Made by a program: the position numbers and the translations under genes. The notes beneath the pieces were generated by a model. That model saw only the letters and a list, made by a program, of their open reading frames with translations. It made no database searches and was not told the DNA's origin. From contig NZ_FUYM01000018.1 of assembly GCF_900167915.1 (NCBI RefSeq), forward strand, positions 1-53,767: a stretch of 53,767 nt of DNA, given 5' to 3'. Origin of the DNA: Rhizorhabdus histidinilytica (lineage in GTDB: Bacteria > Pseudomonadota > Alphaproteobacteria > Sphingomonadales > Sphingomonadaceae). Positions 43,427 to 52,760 of this stretch are shown one piece after another. Each line of letters begins with the position of its first letter. Position 1 is the first letter of the stretch.

Positions 43427-44093
43427 GTGCTGAGCGGACCTTCCTGGCCATGACAGTGCTTTCGAGCGCGGCGAGGAAGCTGTTCACGGCCTTGTGCTTG
43501 TAGACCGGTTTCAGCTTGGCGAAATCCTTCCGTCGGAGCCCGAGGAGCATGTCCTCGTCGATCCGCATGCCATGGGTCAGCCACTCGATGCCCGCCCACT
43601 GCTGCTTGCGCAGGGCAACGAGGTCCAACAAGGCCCGCAGCGGCTGTGCGACGAAGGCGATGAGCTTGCCCATCTGCACGCGATCGACGCCGGCCAGGAA
43701 CTGATAATCCGCGATAGCGAGCGGATGAAAGCTGAACGTGCCGAAGTCTGTCGTTTCAAAGCGGAGCGTTTTGCGGCCAGGCGTCACTCCCGCGGTCACA
43801 AAGACCGCTTCGGGGATCCAGCCATGATGGGCGAGCGCGCTTTCGAAAGAGACATAGCTACCCGGCATCAGACCTTGCGCAATGGCGAAGGGATGGATGG
43901 TTTCGGCCCGATAGCGCTTAGCCAGCAGGTAGGTGCCGCGCTTCACGCGGAGCAGGGAACCATCCTTGAGCGCCCGATTGACCAGGCCGTAGCGCCGGGC
44001 GTCTCCGCCGCCCAGCAGATTGCCGAGCTGGCGTTCGCTGAGGATATGATCGGCCAGACCCGCTGCCGTGATCTGTTGCGCCAGGGAGGACAT
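43419..44093 (-). CDS. abiEi: AbiEi-type antitoxin/transcriptional repressor
   Basis: 224 residues. An N-terminal winged helix (about 15-60) has R-x-L-x-x-L-L-x-G-G-D-A-R-R-Y-G-L-V, then L-L-R-V-K-R-G-T-Y-L-L. The C-terminal antitoxin domain has F-V-T-A-G-V-T-P-G and the R-A-L-L-D-L motif. AbiEi represses its own operon and neutralises AbiEii. Upstream (44094-44145) are AT-rich degenerate repeats of the type GGAA-x-x-TTC that might be its operator. Confidence 0.9.
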   Translation of the reverse strand: MSSLAQQITAAGLADHILSERQLGNLLGGGDARRYGLVNRALKDGSLLRVKRGTYLLAKRYRAETIHPFAIAQGLMPGSYVSFESALAHHGWIPEAVFVTAGVTPGRKTLRFETTDFGTFSFHPLAIADYQFLAGVDRVQMGKLIAFVAQPLRALLDLVALRKQQWAGIEWLTHGMRIDEDMLLGLRRKDFAKLKPVYKHKAVNSFLAALESTVMARKVRSAHD

Positions 44094-44225
44094 GAAATTC
44101 CCGATACTTCCAATGTATGAAAGTTTCCAGAATTTTCTGACGAAGGGCGGGAAGCAGCGGAGGCACCCAGCATTGCTTAGTCTGCCCTTGATCCTGTCCA
44201 GAATATCAAACAGGAGGTTATCGCC

Positions 44226-44756
44226 ATGAGCAAGCCTGTTACGCTCAATGTTCGGATCAGGGGCGCACTAGGCGATTTCGTCATGGCACATGTCGGCGCC
44301 GAAGGCTCCTACGAAAATGTCAGCGAATATGTCCGCGACCTCATCCGCCGGGACAAGGAACGGCTCAAGCCGAGCAGTTTGGTCGCCTCAAGGCAGAGCT
44401 TACGCAGGCATTCAATGCGCCGGAGGGCGGCTGGGCGAAATTTATGCCTGTACGCGACCGCTGGGGCGAGGCCCAAGGCGGATGCCTACATTCGCGGCCT
44501 CTTCGACTGCTTCGATCGGATCGCTAGGCGCGAAACGCGATGGCGCGCCATTCCGGCAGAATTCGGGGTCGAGGGCTTTTTCGGCCGCCATGAGCATCAC
44601 TATGTCTTTTGGCGTTTCTGTCGGATGGATCCGTCGGGCATCGTGACCGTCCTGCACGCGCGTCGATATCGCGCTCTGATCAGCATTATCGGAAAAGCTT
44701 GTAAAACAGCCCCAAAAACCGCCCTCCCCGCGCGATCTGTCACTTACCATAATTGA
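44226..44756 (+). pseudogene. frameshifted ParD-ParE toxin-antitoxin pair
   Basis: One open frame fuses pieces of two genes. The start (behind AGGAGG) encodes a ParD-type antitoxin head: G-S-Y-E-N-V-S-E-Y-V-R-D-L-I-R-R-D. At about 44365 the antitoxin tail continues in another frame (A-E-Q-F-G-R-L-K-A-E-L-T-Q-A-F-N-A-P-E-G-G-W). The ParE toxin begins in yet another frame (G-E-I-Y-A), moves to a second (D-R-W-G-E-A-Q) and only from about 44480 lies in the first (A-D-A-Y-I-R-G-L-F, then I-P-A-E-F-G-V-E-G-F-F). At least two or three indels are needed, so the toxin is almost surely dead. Confidence 0.8.
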
Positions 44757-44769
44757 TCGTTATGGTAAG
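44743..44769. promoter_or_regulatory. 10-bp perfect inverted repeat, recombinase-core- or operator-like
   Basis: CTTACCATAA (44743-44752) and TTATGGTAAG (44760-44769) flank a seven-base centre TTGATCG. The inner CATAA/TTATG ends resemble Xer/tyrosine recombinase core arms. It lies at the end of the broken toxin gene and 132 bases before the second recombinase gene, so it may be the recombinase's crossover site or its operator. Confidence 0.6.
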
Positions 44770-44803
44770 AACAAGTGCGCGGAAACAGCAGGGAAGGGCC
44801 AAA

Positions 44804-44897
44804 ATGACGATCGCGAAAATGGCAGCGAAATCACGCGGCACAAATGTGCCGCGCCTTGTGCCGCATGAGCACAATGCCCGGCGCAAGGGCGCGTAGC
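44804..44897 (+). CDS. possible 30-aa basic peptide before the recombinase
   Basis: ATG 44804, behind GGGAAGG, opens a short frame rich in Lys, Arg and Ala that stops four bases before the recombinase start. Inside it are a 9-bp hairpin (44834-44842 with 44845-44853) and a 6-bp one (44856-44861 with 44869-44874). It could be a leader peptide or just structured leader RNA. Confidence 0.3.
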
Positions 44898-44901
44898 AAC
44901 G

Positions 44902-46101
44902 ATGGCCGAAAAACCCGCCAGCCGTTCCGACGCCGAAATCGTGGTGGTCCGGACCAACGATGCCGCGCTGCCGACGCGATCGCCAAACGCGGATCCCGAG
45001 ACCGTCGACATGCGGCTGCTGCGCACGATCGCCAGCATCGTTCCAGCGGATCTGCCGCCGATCAGCCAACTCGGACTCGAGACGACGCTGGCGGCCATGG
45101 CCGACGCGACAAAGGCGGCGATCGCCGCCGATCTCGACTGCTGGAGCGGCTGGTGCGGTGAGGAAGGCCGCTCACCGCTGCCCGCCGATCCCGAAGATCT
45201 GGTTCGCTATGTGAATGCGCTCGATGGCAGGGGCAAGAAGCCCGCGACGCTCGCGCGCCGGATCGCTAGCCTCGGCACGGTCCACCGCATGATGGGATTG
45301 GCGGGCGAAGCCGCGCCTACCGACGCACCGATGGTGCGCGCGGCGCTCAAGGCCGTCCGCAGGCGCAGAGGAGCCTTGCAGCGCCAGGCAGCGCCATTGC
45401 GGCTCGGCAAGGCACTGGACAGCCATGTCACCAAGGGATTCACCCTCGCTGCGCTTCTCGATGCCTGCGGCGGCGACCTGCAGGGGCTGCGCGACGCTGC
45501 CCTGCTATCGCTCGGATATGACGCGGGGCTGCGCGTAAGCGAACTCACGGTGGTCGAAGCTGTGCATATCGATCCCCAGCAGGATGGTTCGGCGACGCTG
45601 TTCATCCCCTTCTCCAAGACCGACCAGGAAGGCGAAGGCGCCTGGGCATGGCTGTCGGCCGAGACCATGCGGCGGGTCGGCGCCTGGCTGGAAGCGAGCG
45701 GTATCGAGGAAGGCCCCCTGTTCCGCAGGGTCGGAGTCGATCGGCGGCGCGTACGCGCCAGCGATTCTGAAACGGCGCTCGCCCGAACGACCTATTCCAT
45801 CGGAACGGCGCCGCTGACACGCCAGGGCGTCAACGGCATCTACCGACGCGTCGCGCTTGCAGCATTCGAACTGGGATTGGTGAGTCTCCCCGCCAGCGAG
45901 TTGACCGCCGCGGTGCAGGCATTGTCCACTCACTCCCTTCGCGTCGGCCTGACCCAGGACCTTTTTGCTGCCGGAGAGGACGGCGCGGGAATAGCCCAGG
46001 CGCTGCGCTGGAGCTCGCCCGCTACGGCATTACGCTATGGCCGCAAGCTCGCGGTTCGCAGCAATGTCGCCGCCCGGGTCCTATCGCGCGTGCGCCGCTG
46101 A
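44902..46101 (+). CDS. tyrosine recombinase/integrase (second copy type)
   Basis: 399 residues. An N-terminal core-binding domain (about 45-160) and a catalytic domain are present. Visible catalytic residues are Arg in G-L-R-V-S-E-L, Lys in F-S-K-T-D-Q-E-G, and His and Arg in T-H-S-L-R-V-G-L. The third position is a Trp in R-W-S-S-P, as in Cre, and the Tyr is in L-R-Y-G-R-K. It is unrelated in detail to the recombinase at 7854-8768. It may resolve multimers or move the region through the 44743 site. Confidence 0.85.
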   Translation: MAEKPASRSDAEIVVVRTNDAALPTRSPNADPETVDMRLLRTIASIVPADLPPISQLGLETTLAAMADATKAAIAADLDCWSGWCGEEGRSPLPADPEDLVRYVNALDGRGKKPATLARRIASLGTVHRMMGLAGEAAPTDAPMVRAALKAVRRRRGALQRQAAPLRLGKALDSHVTKGFTLAALLDACGGDLQGLRDAALLSLGYDAGLRVSELTVVEAVHIDPQQDGSATLFIPFSKTDQEGEGAWAWLSAETMRRVGAWLEASGIEEGPLFRRVGVDRRRVRASDSETALARTTYSIGTAPLTRQGVNGIYRRVALAAFELGLVSLPASELTAAVQALSTHSLRVGLTQDLFAAGEDGAGIAQALRWSSPATALRYGRKLAVRSNVAARVLSRVRR

Positions 46102-46121
46102 CCACACTTACGCGTCCGGAA

Positions 46122-46775
46122 TCACAGAGCTTCGGGGCGCGACAACATCATACGCGTTTTGAGATTGCCATCGGGCCTCCGATGAAGGTCAATGATGTGG
46201 CCGGCCCGAGGTGCAAAGATCATGAGTTCAGCGGCTGTCTCGTAGGATGTATTCGACCCGAAATAGCGCACCGGTCCGTGCCACTTCTGACCTTCGATGA
46301 GCCGGAGCCGGAATGTGCCCTGCGGCACCGGCACGCGAATCCGGTCATTTTTCGAGACATAGATCGAAATGGCGTGTCGGCCGGTGGTCGGGTCGATGAG
46401 CTGCACGACGGCATTGCTGTCCGCCGTCTCGACGGTGAGGAAGCTGCTAACGGGTTCGTGCATCGCCCAACTCGCCACAGTTACCGACCCTGATTCCGGA
46501 AATGGCATCGCCGCCTCGCGATCCGGCAGCCAGCCCGCCCGTTGAGCTTCGCCGTAGAGGGGGATCAGAATGAGGAGGAGGCTCAGGGCAAAGGGAATAT
46601 ATCGAACAGGGCTGGAACGCCTGGAGCCCCGCCAGCGTCCGCGTTGATAGTCGAAGCTTCGAATGGCCGGGTCGAACCAGGCGCCCTCCACGCGCCCGGC
46701 TCGGTCATTCCAGCGCGTGCTTCCGCTCCGCGCGCGCTGCCGCTCGCGCATATAGTCTCGATCGTCGATGCCCAT
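46122..46775 (-). CDS. membrane-anchored periplasmic protein of unknown function
   Basis: 217 residues. A very basic N-terminal cytoplasmic part of about 57 residues is followed by a transmembrane helix (about 59-75, IPFALSLLLILIPLYGEA). The periplasmic domain is beta-rich (V-V-Q-L-I-D-P-T-T-G-R, Q-G-T-F-R-L-R-L-I-E-G-Q-K-W-H-G-P). Such a protein often sits beside the relaxase in related sphingomonad elements by my recollection, but no role is known. It lies downstream of traI in the same direction. Confidence 0.6.
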   Translation of the reverse strand: MGIDDRDYMRERQRARSGSTRWNDRAGRVEGAWFDPAIRSFDYQRGRWRGSRRSSPVRYIPFALSLLLILIPLYGEAQRAGWLPDREAAMPFPESGSVTVASWAMHEPVSSFLTVETADSNAVVQLIDPTTGRHAISIYVSKNDRIRVPVPQGTFRLRLIEGQKWHGPVRYFGSNTSYETAAELMIFAPRAGHIIDLHRRPDGNLKTRMMLSRPEAL

Positions 46776-46846
46776 GCGCGGTTATCCTCCGATTGCCCGA
46801 GGGGGCGCGTCGCCGCGGCGCTGAGTGAATTCCATGACCGCCTCCT

Positions 46847-47047
46847 TCAGCCCCACCCATCCCGCCGGCCTTCGCCATTGTCGCGCAGGTTGCGCCCGTC
46901 GAGCGCCGATCGGCGGATGCTGAGCTCCACTTCCCCGCCTTTGCGGGTGATCTGCACATCGCGCGGATCGAGATTGTTGCGCCTGGCATAATCGTCAGCC
47001 GCCTTCTCGCTGCCGAACTTGCCGGCCTGCTCAAATTCCCATGCCAT
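46847..47047 (-). CDS. small soluble protein, 66 aa, downstream of traI
   Basis: Starts at ATG 47047 behind AAGGAGA. It has a compact pattern: F-E-Q-A-G-K-F-G-S-E-K-A-A-D-D-Y-A-R-R-N, then V-Q-I-T-R-K-G-G-E-V-E-L-S-I. This may be a small DUF-type alpha/beta domain. The frame extends upstream into traI without meaning. Probably the next gene of the traD-traI operon. Confidence 0.6.
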   Translation of the reverse strand: MAWEFEQAGKFGSEKAADDYARRNNLDPRDVQITRKGGEVELSIRRSALDGRNLRDNGEGRRDGWG

Positions 47048-47096
47048 CGTTTCGTCTCCTTCCTTTCGCCCCCGGCGCCGCGCCGGCGGCTTCATG

Positions 47097-50000
47097 CTAC
47101 AAATCGAGGCCGAGGCTGCGCTCGGGCAGCGGCGGCAATTGTTCCGCCCGGTCGGGCTTCGGTTCGGGCTTCGCTGCCTGGTCCTTTCCGACCGGCGCTG
47201 CGGCGCCGGCGTCAGGGAGCGGGGGCAGGTCGTCAGGCAGCGGCGGGAGATCGGACAGGTCGACGCCGTCGATCGGGCCGGGATTGAAATCCTCGCGCGC
47301 CTTCGCGCCCTTGGCCATGTTCCCATCTATGTCGAGGCGGCCGACGGTTTCGAGCGAAGAGGTCTTGTTGCCCGGGTTCATGTCGAGCTGCCGTGCCAGC
47401 TTCTCCTTGTCGTCAACGATCATCGTCAGGCCGTCGCGCACGCGCGTCACGAGGACATTGAACAGGCGCTGGTTGGACAGGAAACGCTCGAATGAGGACA
47501 TGACGCCGATCGCCCTGTCGGTTGTGATGCCTTGCGCCATATGCATGTTCAGCGAGTAGGCGAGGTCGAGGCGCGAGAGCATCGGATCGCCCATCGGCAG
47601 GGTCAGTTGCTCCTTGCCCGCCGTCTCTACCGTGACGCCGGAGCCGTCGACGCTCACCACCCGGGCGAGGGTGGCGTTGTGAAGCCCGCGGCCCTTGTCG
47701 TTCGCGGTCCAGCGGATGCGGTCGCCCTCGTGGATATCGAGCGGCTTTTTCTCGGAGAGCTGGAGCCGGTCCCGCTGCTCTGCCGGCGACAGCTTCTGCG
47801 GATCGAAGCGGATCCTGCGCCGTCCGTCTGCGAGGTCGACCTTGCCACTGGCATGGACCTTGAGGACATCGTATCGCCCGGCCTGGATGCCGACATCCTG
47901 CGCCCCGCCCCGACCCACCTCGAGGGTCTGGCCGGGGCGATAGGTCGACGCATAGCGCAATTCCTCGCGCGTCGTATTCACTCGATCATAGACTGTGAGC
48001 TGGAGCGCCTCGCCCTTGACGCTTCCTTCGGCGATCAATCCGGCTTGAATGCGCTTGTTGATAGTCTCGCGCGCGTCTCTGCCTGATGCGAATACGGCGG
48101 TCGCCTCACGCTCTTCCGGTGAAAGGCCGAGCCAACTATCGGCCGCGGCGGCGGCCGGATCCTTCTCTTCCACGATATGCTCGCCGAGCACCTTCATGGC
48201 GGCGCCCGCCTTTCCCACGTTCGCGAGTTCGGCGACAACCTTCAGCTTCTGCTGCTCTTCGGTTAGCGGCTGGCCCGGCTTCCCGATGCGGATATTCTGG
48301 GTCATCCGCACCATCGTCGCGCCGGCAGCCTGGATCATGGCGAAGGCCTTGCCCCAGTCGATCGAGGAGAGCTGCTGCCTGTCGCCGACGAGGACGAGCT
48401 TGTCGACGCCCATCGCCGCGCTGATCTGGTGAAGCTTCAGCATATCGCTTGCCGAGACCATCGAGGTCTCGTCCACGAGGAGCATGGTGCCGGCGAGCCT
48501 TTCCCGCGCCGCTTCATAGCGCGGCGTGTTCCGTTCGGCGATGAAGCGCTCGTGGGCGAGGACAAAGGAGGCGATCGTCTGGGCCTGGATGCCGGCGCCC
48601 TCGGCGAGATCGCCGACCATTTTGTTCTGGAACGCGAGACCCCGGATCGTACGGCCTTCGGCCTCCGCGACGCGCGAGACCGCCTGCAGCATCGTGGACT
48701 TGCCCGTGCCCGCCTTTCCCTGGATCGTGATCGTGCGATCGTCAGAGGAGAGGATCAGGGTCGCGGCGGCAAGCTGCCCGGGATTGAGTGGATGCTCCGC
48801 GACTGCCTGAAGGCGCGCGGGCGCGTCGGCAGCAGACAGGACGGGATTTGCGGCGCCATTGCCTTCCTTCACCAGGTCGAGGATCTTCTCCTCGATGCGC
48901 AGCGCCTCCTGGGTCGTCACCATCTTGCCGTCGCGGTCCGTGGCATGGGCAGTTCCCATCACGATCTGCCGATTCTGGACGAGCTGATCGATCCGGCGCT
49001 CGACGCTTTCGACGGTGACGCCTTTGAGACCGAGATCGAGCGCAGTCTTCGACACCATATGAAGCGGCCAGGCCGCCTCGCGTTCGGACAGGATGCGGAC
49101 GGCCGATGCGACCGCGAGTTGCGTGCGGGCCTCTTCGGGTGACTTGACCGCGCGCGCGAGCGCATGGTCGACTAACGGGTCGTGTGGGCGAAGGAAATCG
49201 CCGAGCCGGCTGCGCGCGAGATCGATGGCATCGACGATCGCGCGATAGCCGCGCTCGAGCGGCCCGACCGCGGTCATCATGCCAGCACGCGCTTCCGCGG
49301 CCGCGCGCAGGTCCTTTCCGTCGAAACCGAGCGCAGCGGCCCGCTCGATCCAGCTTTGCCTGAGCGCGCCGCGATCCTCGACGTCGAGCTTGGGATCGCG
49401 GGTATTGATCGTGATCTGGTCGCGGCCCTTGTGGGATGTTATGCCGGTTTCGGCCGCCTTGTTGAGAATGTCCTCGCGCCGTTGGCTGAACTCCTCACGC
49501 GCGGCCTTTGGCACGCCGACGATCTCGAAGGTTCCGTGCTTGCCGCGAAGCTCTACAGTGTAGCCGATCTTCTCGAGCGCCGTCCGCAGGTAGCTGTGGT
49601 AAATCGCGCCGATGATGCTGTTGTGGCTCCAGATCTTGTCGGCGTGAAGGGCTTGCCACTTGCCATCGGGCATCTGCGTCATGTTGCCGATCACAGCGTG
49701 AATATGGCCCTGCGGATCGAGCGCCCGGCTGGTATCGTGCTGGAAGAGCGCATAGACGAGATTGCCGGTCTGGACCGGAACCTTGCGGCCGTCGACGTCG
49801 CGCCGGCCTTCGGCAAGGTTCTTTTCGACCCAGGCCATCGTCTGCTTGACGGCCGCCATGTTGGCGGAGAGCACGCGCTTGTCGCCGGCGACATAGGCCA
49901 TCACCGACGCGGACTTCGGCATCGAAAAGGTAAGGTCGAGGCCGTGCCGGCGGTTCTCGACCTGGGCGACCCCTTCCCCGCTCGGCAGGAACCCGTTTAG

Positions 50001-50168
50001 AATCCCTTCGAAGGCGTCCTTCGACACCTCGCCAGAGAGACCAGCGATGTCGGCCCCTTCCCCTGCCCAGGCGCTGACCTCGGACGAATCCTCGACGGTG
50101 TAATAGTCGTCCTTCGCGAAATAATTCGCGGACCCGGCGGCCGAGCGGATCGGGGCGACGGAGAGCAT
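47097..50168 (-). CDS. traI: TraI/TrwC-type relaxase-helicase (MobF)
   Basis: 1023 residues, close to R388 TrwC (966) and much shorter than F TraI. The N-terminal relaxase domain has catalytic tyrosines (Y16 and the pair Y22-Y23) and the metal triad H144, H155 and H157 in D-P-Q-G-H-I-H. The helicase part has Walker A G-K-A-G-T-G-K-S at about 480, the V-D-E-T-S-M-V motif II, and V-L-V-G-D-R-Q-Q-L. A Pro/Asp-rich tail follows. It nicks oriT and unwinds the T-strand. Its ATG overlaps the traD stop. Confidence 0.97.
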   Translation of the reverse strand: MLSVAPIRSAAGSANYFAKDDYYTVEDSSEVSAWAGEGADIAGLSGEVSKDAFEGILNGFLPSGEGVAQVENRRHGLDLTFSMPKSASVMAYVAGDKRVLSANMAAVKQTMAWVEKNLAEGRRDVDGRKVPVQTGNLVYALFQHDTSRALDPQGHIHAVIGNMTQMPDGKWQALHADKIWSHNSIIGAIYHSYLRTALEKIGYTVELRGKHGTFEIVGVPKAAREEFSQRREDILNKAAETGITSHKGRDQITINTRDPKLDVEDRGALRQSWIERAAALGFDGKDLRAAAEARAGMMTAVGPLERGYRAIVDAIDLARSRLGDFLRPHDPLVDHALARAVKSPEEARTQLAVASAVRILSEREAAWPLHMVSKTALDLGLKGVTVESVERRIDQLVQNRQIVMGTAHATDRDGKMVTTQEALRIEEKILDLVKEGNGAANPVLSAADAPARLQAVAEHPLNPGQLAAATLILSSDDRTITIQGKAGTGKSTMLQAVSRVAEAEGRTIRGLAFQNKMVGDLAEGAGIQAQTIASFVLAHERFIAERNTPRYEAARERLAGTMLLVDETSMVSASDMLKLHQISAAMGVDKLVLVGDRQQLSSIDWGKAFAMIQAAGATMVRMTQNIRIGKPGQPLTEEQQKLKVVAELANVGKAGAAMKVLGEHIVEEKDPAAAAADSWLGLSPEEREATAVFASGRDARETINKRIQAGLIAEGSVKGEALQLTVYDRVNTTREELRYASTYRPGQTLEVGRGGAQDVGIQAGRYDVLKVHASGKVDLADGRRRIRFDPQKLSPAEQRDRLQLSEKKPLDIHEGDRIRWTANDKGRGLHNATLARVVSVDGSGVTVETAGKEQLTLPMGDPMLSRLDLAYSLNMHMAQGITTDRAIGVMSSFERFLSNQRLFNVLVTRVRDGLTMIVDDKEKLARQLDMNPGNKTSSLETVGRLDIDGNMAKGAKAREDFNPGPIDGVDLSDLPPLPDDLPPLPDAGAAAPVGKDQAAKPEPKPDRAEQLPPLPERSLGLDL

Positions 50169-52474
50169 CAGATGCCCATATCGAGATCGTTGTCGTCACG
50201 GCCGGCCGAGAAGTCCTGACGCAGTTCGGCGAGCGTCTGATCCTCGACCTGGGGCGTCCCCTGACCCTGCCGATGGCCATCGCTCCGATCGTCGCGATCC
50301 CGCGCCGCAACAGCCTGCTCGTCTGATCGGGCCGGTGCCGCGGGCGCCTTTTCGGCGCTTTCACCCTTTACCGATCCCTGATCACCGCGGTCGTCCGTGC
50401 CCTGCGCCGCCCGTGCCGCCGCGTTCCCCTCTTCTTCTGCTTCCGCCGACAATATCCCGGCGGCCAAATCCCGCGCGAGATTGGGAGATTCCAGAATCTC
50501 GTCGATCACCAGCAACGAGCCGTCCCGCCCGCCGGCTTCCCCTGCCCCATCCTCCTCGAACGCCCCTTCTCCGCGCCTTGATCGAACGGGTTGAACATTG
50601 GCGCGAGGCATGAAGCCCTCGGCGACAACGGGGTATCGTTTCCATTCGAGCTTGATCCGTCCTGCGGGGAATCCGTCCGGATATTTGACATATCCGTGAA
50701 GCGCCGGAAGGTTGGTGATGTCGTCGGGAAGGACAAGCGGTTCGACCTGCTTTCGCGGAGTCAGCGTCGAAGCGTCGCGCGTGTTGTTATAGCCGTAAGA
50801 ATAGGCCTCATCCATCTGGCGAACCTCACGGTTTCCGATGTAGAGGGAGCATTCTTCGGCGGTCTTATATTCGCCGGTGGCGAGGATCAGCTTGGTGCGT
50901 GCTAGCGAAGCAAGATTTCGAGCGCCTTCTTCGCCGTAGACCTCGACGAGCTTCGGAAAGCTGTGGAGGCCGAGGAGCATTGCTCCGCCAAAATTGCGTG
51001 CGGTCTGAAGTCCCTTCTCGATGGCCGGCAGACGGTGGAGCGCGGCGAGTTCGTCGAACACGAACCAGGTGCGCAGACTGTTCGTCCGCGGCATCGACAT
51101 GAGGCTCGTGATGGACAGGTTCGTCCAGAGCGTCAGGAGCGGACGGTTCAGCTCCAGGTCCTCATAATCGGAGGTGATGAAGAGGATGGCGCCGGGCCTT
51201 TTGTCGGCCGTCATCCACCTGCGAATGGAGTAAGGCTCGCCCTCGTCGGGGAGGAACCGCAGGACCTGCGCATTGGTATTGAAGACAGCCCGGATCGATT
51301 CCGCCATCCGTGCAGCTTCCGGGGCGGTCAGCGGGTCCGCGATTGTGTTGGCCAGATAGCGGTGCACGCGCTTCAGGTCGGCCGTCATCAGATTGTCGGA
51401 GAGAGCGAGATTGGTCGTTTGGCCGCGCTCGCGGAGCTTGATGCACATTTCGATGAAGAGAGTGCGCGCGGCGAGCGCCCAGAAGGGCTCGGACGATCCG
51501 CCGTCGGACGGAACGAGAGAGGCAGCCGCTGCCGTGAAATGACTGTAGCTCGTGCAGTCGTTGAAGATGGTCCAGGCGGGACAGCGCTGGTCCATCGGGT
51601 TGAGGATCGTGTCGCGTTCCGGGTCGTAGAACGCTTCGACGTAGGCGCCCGTGAGGTCGAAAACGACGGCGTTGTCCTGGCGCTGGCGCATCTGCACAAT
51701 CAGATCGCGAAGCTGTGTCGTTTTCCCGGCGCCGGTCGTTCCGAATAGCATCGCATGCGACTGCTCGAGCCGATGGGGGAAAGGGATGTCGGCGAGCTTG
51801 TAGGGATGGTGGATTCCGGCTGCCTTGCGCACGGCGAAGGGAAGCGCGAGGACGTCCCGCGGCGACTTCCCGGGAAAGAGTTCGACCGCCTCGGTTTCGA
51901 ACTTCTCGCGATTATATTCATTGATCTCGTTGAGAAGGATATCGTGGTCGACAAGCATGGCGCCGCGTTCATGCCGTTCCTGAAGGATCGCGCGGCCGCG
52001 TCGATGCGAGATGTCGATGAACCAAATGGTCAACGGAATGGTGATGAAGGCCGAGATGAGGAACGCGCCCAACAGTCCTCTCATGGCGACGGTCCATGCC
52101 CTGATCACCTCGGGGATGTAGGGGACTGCCGGCATCACGGTGCGAAGGACGTCTCCGCTGGGAAGCGTGACGTTGACGCGCTTGTTCGGATCGAGGTCGA
52201 TCCAGTTCCACAAGGCCGAATAGAGCTTCATTCCGATGAGCTGGACGCCGTGCTCGTCGAGCTTCACGGCGAGGATGAGGCAGAAGGCTATGAGGAAGAC
52301 AAAAAACCATAGCAGGAAGGGCAGCTTCGCGCCCGAGAACCACATCAGCATCTCGTGCGTGAGGAGCTGGCTTCCGCGCGTGAAATTGCCTGAGTTGCGC
52401 TGCACATTTCCGCGCGCGCTGTGATGAATGAGGGGGATGTTGCGCCCGTTCGATCGAATGTCCTTACGCGCCAT
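50168..52474 (-). CDS. traD: TraD type IV coupling protein
   Basis: 768 residues. Two transmembrane regions lie at about 48-66 and 133-155. Walker A G-T-T-G-A-G-K-T is at about 242-249 and Walker B T-W-F-V-F-D-E-L-A at about 468. The tail (after about 590) is acidic and Ala/Glu-rich and ends D-N-D-L-D-M-G-I, like the relaxase-contacting tail of F TraD. It pumps the T-strand and relaxase into the TraB/TraK/TraV channel. ATG 52474 overlaps the RHH gene by eleven bases; longer starts shadow that gene. Confidence 0.96.
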   Translation of the reverse strand: MARKDIRSNGRNIPLIHHSARGNVQRNSGNFTRGSQLLTHEMLMWFSGAKLPFLLWFFVFLIAFCLILAVKLDEHGVQLIGMKLYSALWNWIDLDPNKRVNVTLPSGDVLRTVMPAVPYIPEVIRAWTVAMRGLLGAFLISAFITIPLTIWFIDISHRRGRAILQERHERGAMLVDHDILLNEINEYNREKFETEAVELFPGKSPRDVLALPFAVRKAAGIHHPYKLADIPFPHRLEQSHAMLFGTTGAGKTTQLRDLIVQMRQRQDNAVVFDLTGAYVEAFYDPERDTILNPMDQRCPAWTIFNDCTSYSHFTAAAASLVPSDGGSSEPFWALAARTLFIEMCIKLRERGQTTNLALSDNLMTADLKRVHRYLANTIADPLTAPEAARMAESIRAVFNTNAQVLRFLPDEGEPYSIRRWMTADKRPGAILFITSDYEDLELNRPLLTLWTNLSITSLMSMPRTNSLRTWFVFDELAALHRLPAIEKGLQTARNFGGAMLLGLHSFPKLVEVYGEEGARNLASLARTKLILATGEYKTAEECSLYIGNREVRQMDEAYSYGYNNTRDASTLTPRKQVEPLVLPDDITNLPALHGYVKYPDGFPAGRIKLEWKRYPVVAEGFMPRANVQPVRSRRGEGAFEEDGAGEAGGRDGSLLVIDEILESPNLARDLAAGILSAEAEEEGNAAARAAQGTDDRGDQGSVKGESAEKAPAAPARSDEQAVAARDRDDRSDGHRQGQGTPQVEDQTLAELRQDFSAGRDDNDLDMGI

Positions 52475-52751
52475 GGTAGGTCTCCAGACGCTTGTCGGTT
52501 TCAGCGAGGATGCGATCGCGATATTCGGGGAATTGCTCGCGGATGATGATGTCGAGAGCGAGGTGCTGAAACTCGTTGATCCGCGCGAGCCGCCGCTGGC
52601 TTCCAGCGAGAATCTGGCCGGCTCCAAGGAAGGCGTCGACCGCGTGCCGGATGAGGTCTGAGGCGGTGCATTCGCGCTCGGCCGCGATCGCGACTAGACG
52701 GTCATATTTGCTGCGGTCGAGCCTGACCGTGCAATGCTTGTTGGGGGTCAT
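52464..52751 (-). CDS. ribbon-helix-helix relaxosome accessory protein (TraY/TrwA-like position)
   Basis: 95 residues. The N-terminal ribbon-helix-helix has C-T-V-R-L-D-R-S-K-Y-D-R-L-V-A-I-A, then T-A-S-D-L-I-R-H-A-V-D-A-F-L. The C-terminal helices would tetramerise or contact the relaxase. Gene order RHH-traD-traI equals R388 trwA-trwB-trwC, where TrwA binds oriT and represses the operon. ATG 52751 is ten bases after AGGAGG, which is itself in a hairpin (52761-52778). Confidence 0.8.
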   Translation of the reverse strand: MTPNKHCTVRLDRSKYDRLVAIAAERECTASDLIRHAVDAFLGAGQILAGSQRRLARINEFQHLALDIIIREQFPEYRDRILAETDKRLETYHGA

Positions 52752-52760
52752 CAAAACCAG

